From Victivallales bacterium (GTDB taxonomy: Bacteria > Verrucomicrobiota > Lentisphaeria > Oligosphaerales > Oligosphaeraceae): DNA of 7,753 bases. The notes beneath the pieces were generated by a model, which did no database searches, was not told the DNA's origin, and was given only the letters and a program-made list of their open reading frames with translations. The first letter of the stretch is position 1; every line of letters begins with the position of its first letter. Below, in pieces: positions 6,801 through 7,753 of the stretch. A program made the position numbers and the translations under genes. The stretch is from the NCBI GenBank assembly GCA_017615955.1, contig JAFZZD010000272.1, positions 1 through 7,753 on the forward strand, written 5' to 3'.

Positions 6801-7636
6801 ATAGTCGCAATGTCCATAAGGCAAAGCGGTTTTTCGCTGCGGCCCAGTTCCTGCCTCAATTCCTTGTATTCCTGGAAGGACTTCAGTATGGGCTTGGTAT
6901 ATGGCGACAACTCGATTTCCGTGGAATCGATGCAAGTGTGGAATGTGGTGTGGCGGCAGTGGTCCGACCAATATGTGTCAATCACACGTATTTCTGTAAA
7001 ACTGGGCTCGCGCTTTTCCACATCCCTGAAATACTCCTGGCAAAATGCCAAATCCTCTGCGCTCATGGCAAGGCCAAATTGCTTTGTCATTTCCTTGATG
7101 CCCGCCTTGTCCAATTTGCAGAAGCCGTCCAGTACCTTCACGTCTGGCGGCGTGTTTGCCTGCATTACCAAGGTGTCCGGCTTGCCCATGTCAGCTTCGC
7201 GGCTTTCCACTGGGTTGATGAGGTAGGACTTTATGCGTGAAAGTTCGTCCTTTGACAATGTGCCCTTGAGGCCATAGACTGTGGCGCTCCTTACCAGCGG
7301 GCGCTCCTTCTGGGTGAGCAACTGCACACATTGCGCTGCGGAATCCGCCCTCTGGTCATACTGGCCAGGAAGATATTCCACTGCAAAATAGCTGTATTCG
7401 TCCTTTGGCAGGCTGTCCTCAAAAATCCTGTCGCAGTTGGGTTCGGAGAGTATGCTGTCCCTGGCCGCCTGGTATTCACTGTCCTCAAGACCTGATATGT
7501 CATAGCGCTTCAGCACGCGCATGTCCTCAAGTCCCTTCACTGCCAGGTTTTCCCTGATGTCGGAAAGCAATTGTACAGCCTCCACATTGAAGCCAGCACG
7601 CTTTTCCACGAAAACCCTTCTTACCAAATCACTCAT
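3884..7636 (-). CDS. purL: Phosphoribosylformylglycinamidine (FGAM) synthase, long single-chain form
   Basis: A complete 1250-residue enzyme of de novo purine synthesis. It converts FGAR, glutamine and ATP to FGAM in the cytoplasm. The N-terminal PurS-like region (about 1-170) contains AVEYLPGQYDQRADSAAQC (85-103), characteristic of the clostridial-type long PurL. The synthase domain shows WSDHCRHTTF (223-232), KNETHNHPTEIEPFGG (322-337), CNDFGAGGV (506-514) and YDGLDGTELAISESQERM (536-553), followed by the second half with GGKDSMSGTF (780-789). The class I glutamine amidotransferase domain begins near 985 with FIPVFPGTNCEYD. It has nucleophile C1088 in GICNGFQ, SHGEGR (1155-1160), and the likely H1219/E1221 pair in GHSERAED, so all catalytic parts are present. 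The start at 7636 has GGAG 7 nt upstream and fits the family N terminus. No separate purS or purQ is needed. The next gene downstream lies beyond a repeat-filled gap of at least 155 bp. Confidence 0.98.
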   Translation of the reverse strand: MSDLVRRVFVEKRAGFNVEAVQLLSDIRENLAVKGLEDMRVLKRYDISGLEDSEYQAARDSILSEPNCDRIFEDSLPKDEYSYFAVEYLPGQYDQRADSAAQCVQLLTQKERPLVRSATVYGLKGTLSKDELSRIKSYLINPVESREADMGKPDTLVMQANTPPDVKVLDGFCKLDKAGIKEMTKQFGLAMSAEDLAFCQEYFRDVEKREPSFTEIRVIDTYWSDHCRHTTFHTCIDSTEIELSPYTKPILKSFQEYKELRQELGRSEKPLCLMDIATIGARELKRQGKLANLDASDEINACSIEIEATVDGKKERWLVMFKNETHNHPTEIEPFGGAATCLGGCIRDPLSGRSYVYQAMRITGAGDPRTPIDQTLPGKLPQRKITRTAAAGYSSYGNQIGLAAGKVQEIYHPGFVAKRLELGAVIAAAPKENVVRGVPQEGDVILLIGGRTGRDGCGGATGSSKAHTGSSLLTCGAEVQKGNPLTERNIQRLFRNPAFSRLVKRCNDFGAGGVCVAIGELAPGLMIELDKVPKKYDGLDGTELAISESQERMACVISPEDVDKAIQLSKEENLEATRVATVSSSGRLTMNWRGKTIVDIARSFLDTNGVTQHSEAFVEAPDEAKDFFKAQPKGNTLEEAWINNLQDLNVCSQKGLVERFDGSIGASTVISPYGGKTRMCPNEAMVAKLPVAGQTDTATIMSHGYDPYLCEWSPYHGALYSVIESLAKIAAAGGKAADCRLSFQEFFERLNAEPHRWGKPFAALLGGLKAQLEFGTAAIGGKDSMSGTFENISVPPTLVSFAVDVRNAGKINTPELKSAGDKLFVLTSPRDEAEMPDFHKLRDNFAAMYRLTQADAIRAAATVGHGGIAAALSKMAFGNMLGVKIEDGWDKDALFSPDFGAIIVEVKDDKVMDGLNAKLLGTVTDKPEIVVGTTEISLEKALKAWTEPLEKVFPTTVQLPEINAQWKPYTAGTKIHGGTKVAQPRVFIPVFPGTNCEYDTQRAFERAGAIVESLVIRNKSAADIEESVAAIAKAVQNAQIVMFPGGFSGGDEPDGSGKFIATTFRNPRVAAAINSLLKERDGLMLGICNGFQALIKLGLVPYGEIRPVLAKDDPTLTFNTIGRHAATVVNTVVASNMSPWLANCKPGDIHTMPISHGEGRFVATPETIRALFENGQVAFQYADLEGKPANTMPWNPNGSMAAIEGITSADGRVLGKMGHSERAEDSYINLNIPGNPQQGIFKAGVAYFKG

Positions 7637-7643
7637 TGTTCCA

Positions 7644-7647
7644 CTCC
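7644..7647 (-). promoter_or_regulatory. Shine-Dalgarno site of purL
   Basis: GGAG (within CTGGAGTGG on the minus strand) lies 7 nt before the purL ATG at 7634-7636, a normal spacing that supports this start. Confidence 0.8.
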
Positions 7648-7664
7648 AGAAAGATTATTTATGT

Positions 7665-7670
7665 TCTATA
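7665..7670 (-). promoter_or_regulatory. Weak candidate -10 element upstream of purL
   Basis: TATAGA on the minus strand, 28 nt before the purL ATG, resembles a sigma-70 -10 box in an AT-rich stretch. No convincing -35 is found at 16-18 bp (the sequence there is close to GTTATC), so this is only a candidate. No known PurR box or purine riboswitch fold was recognised. Confidence 0.2.
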
Positions 7671-7700
7671 TGTCCTTGTGCTTACAGATAACGCAGAAAT

Positions 7701-7716
7701 GCTAAATTTATTTAGC
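7701..7716. promoter_or_regulatory. AT-rich 16-bp dyad upstream of purL, possible operator
   Basis: GCTAAA and TTTAGC are exact reverse complements around a 4-nt centre. The dyad lies about 65-80 nt before the purL ATG, where a regulator-binding site would be plausible. It has no U-tract and too weak a stem to be a terminator. A regulatory role is inference only. Confidence 0.3.
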
Positions 7717-7723
7717 CTGTTTT

Positions 7724-7734
7724 GTGAAATTCAC
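7724..7734. promoter_or_regulatory. 11-bp dyad GTGAAATTCAC upstream of purL
   Basis: GTGAA and TTCAC are inverted around one central base, directly beside the GC-rich inverted repeat. Such odd palindromes are common operator shapes, but a single 11-bp example can occur by chance. Confidence 0.2.
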
Positions 7735-7735
7735 G

Positions 7736-7753
7736 GGGCGGCTGAAGCCGCCC
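7736..7753. terminator. GC-rich 18-bp inverted repeat at the window edge, possible terminator hairpin
   Basis: GGGCGGCT and AGCCGCCC are perfect reverse complements separated by 2 bp, giving a stem of about 7 bp with a 4-nt loop. It lies between purL and whatever gene precedes it, a usual place for a terminator. On the minus strand no U-tract follows (CGTGAATTTCAC comes next). A plus-strand U-tract would be outside the window. The terminator role is therefore uncertain, and it could be another dispersed palindrome. Confidence 0.4.

Overview
All recognisable genes in this window lie on the minus strand and read from right to left. In transcription order they are purL (a complete long-type FGAM synthase), a YbaK/ProX-family aminoacyl-tRNA deacylase, topA (complete DNA topoisomerase I), and the first 141 codons of a family-2 glycosyltransferase that runs off the left edge. 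The organism is a bacterium. The single-chain, roughly 1250-residue PurL resembles the form known from Clostridia and similar anaerobes. TopA carries an atypical repeat-bearing tail with only one zinc ribbon. Neither feature fixes a phylum; a PVC-type or other anaerobic lineage is only a weak guess.

Layout: positions 7637-7753 are the upstream region of purL. It holds a GC-rich 18-bp inverted repeat, two smaller dyads, a poor promoter candidate and a clear Shine-Dalgarno site. purL fills 3884-7636. The 155-bp gap 3729-3883 holds two 40-bp direct copies of a hairpin-containing repeat, 51 bp apart, and a 13-bp fragment of the same repeat overlaps the family-typical start codon of the deacylase gene. 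The deacylase gene ends 33 bp before topA, which has a strong AAGGAG site. topA and the glycosyltransferase gene overlap by 4 bp (ATGA), so their translation is probably coupled.

The genes do not form one pathway. They cover purine synthesis, translation quality control, DNA supercoiling and glycan synthesis, and look like a loose housekeeping transcription unit. topA and the glycosyltransferase are almost certainly co-transcribed and the deacylase very probably joins them. Whether purL reads through the repeat-filled gap is open. No RNA genes, CRISPR array, insertion sequence or defence system was seen. The features most worth a second look are the roughly 100-residue triplicated module in the TopA tail and the intergenic repeat.
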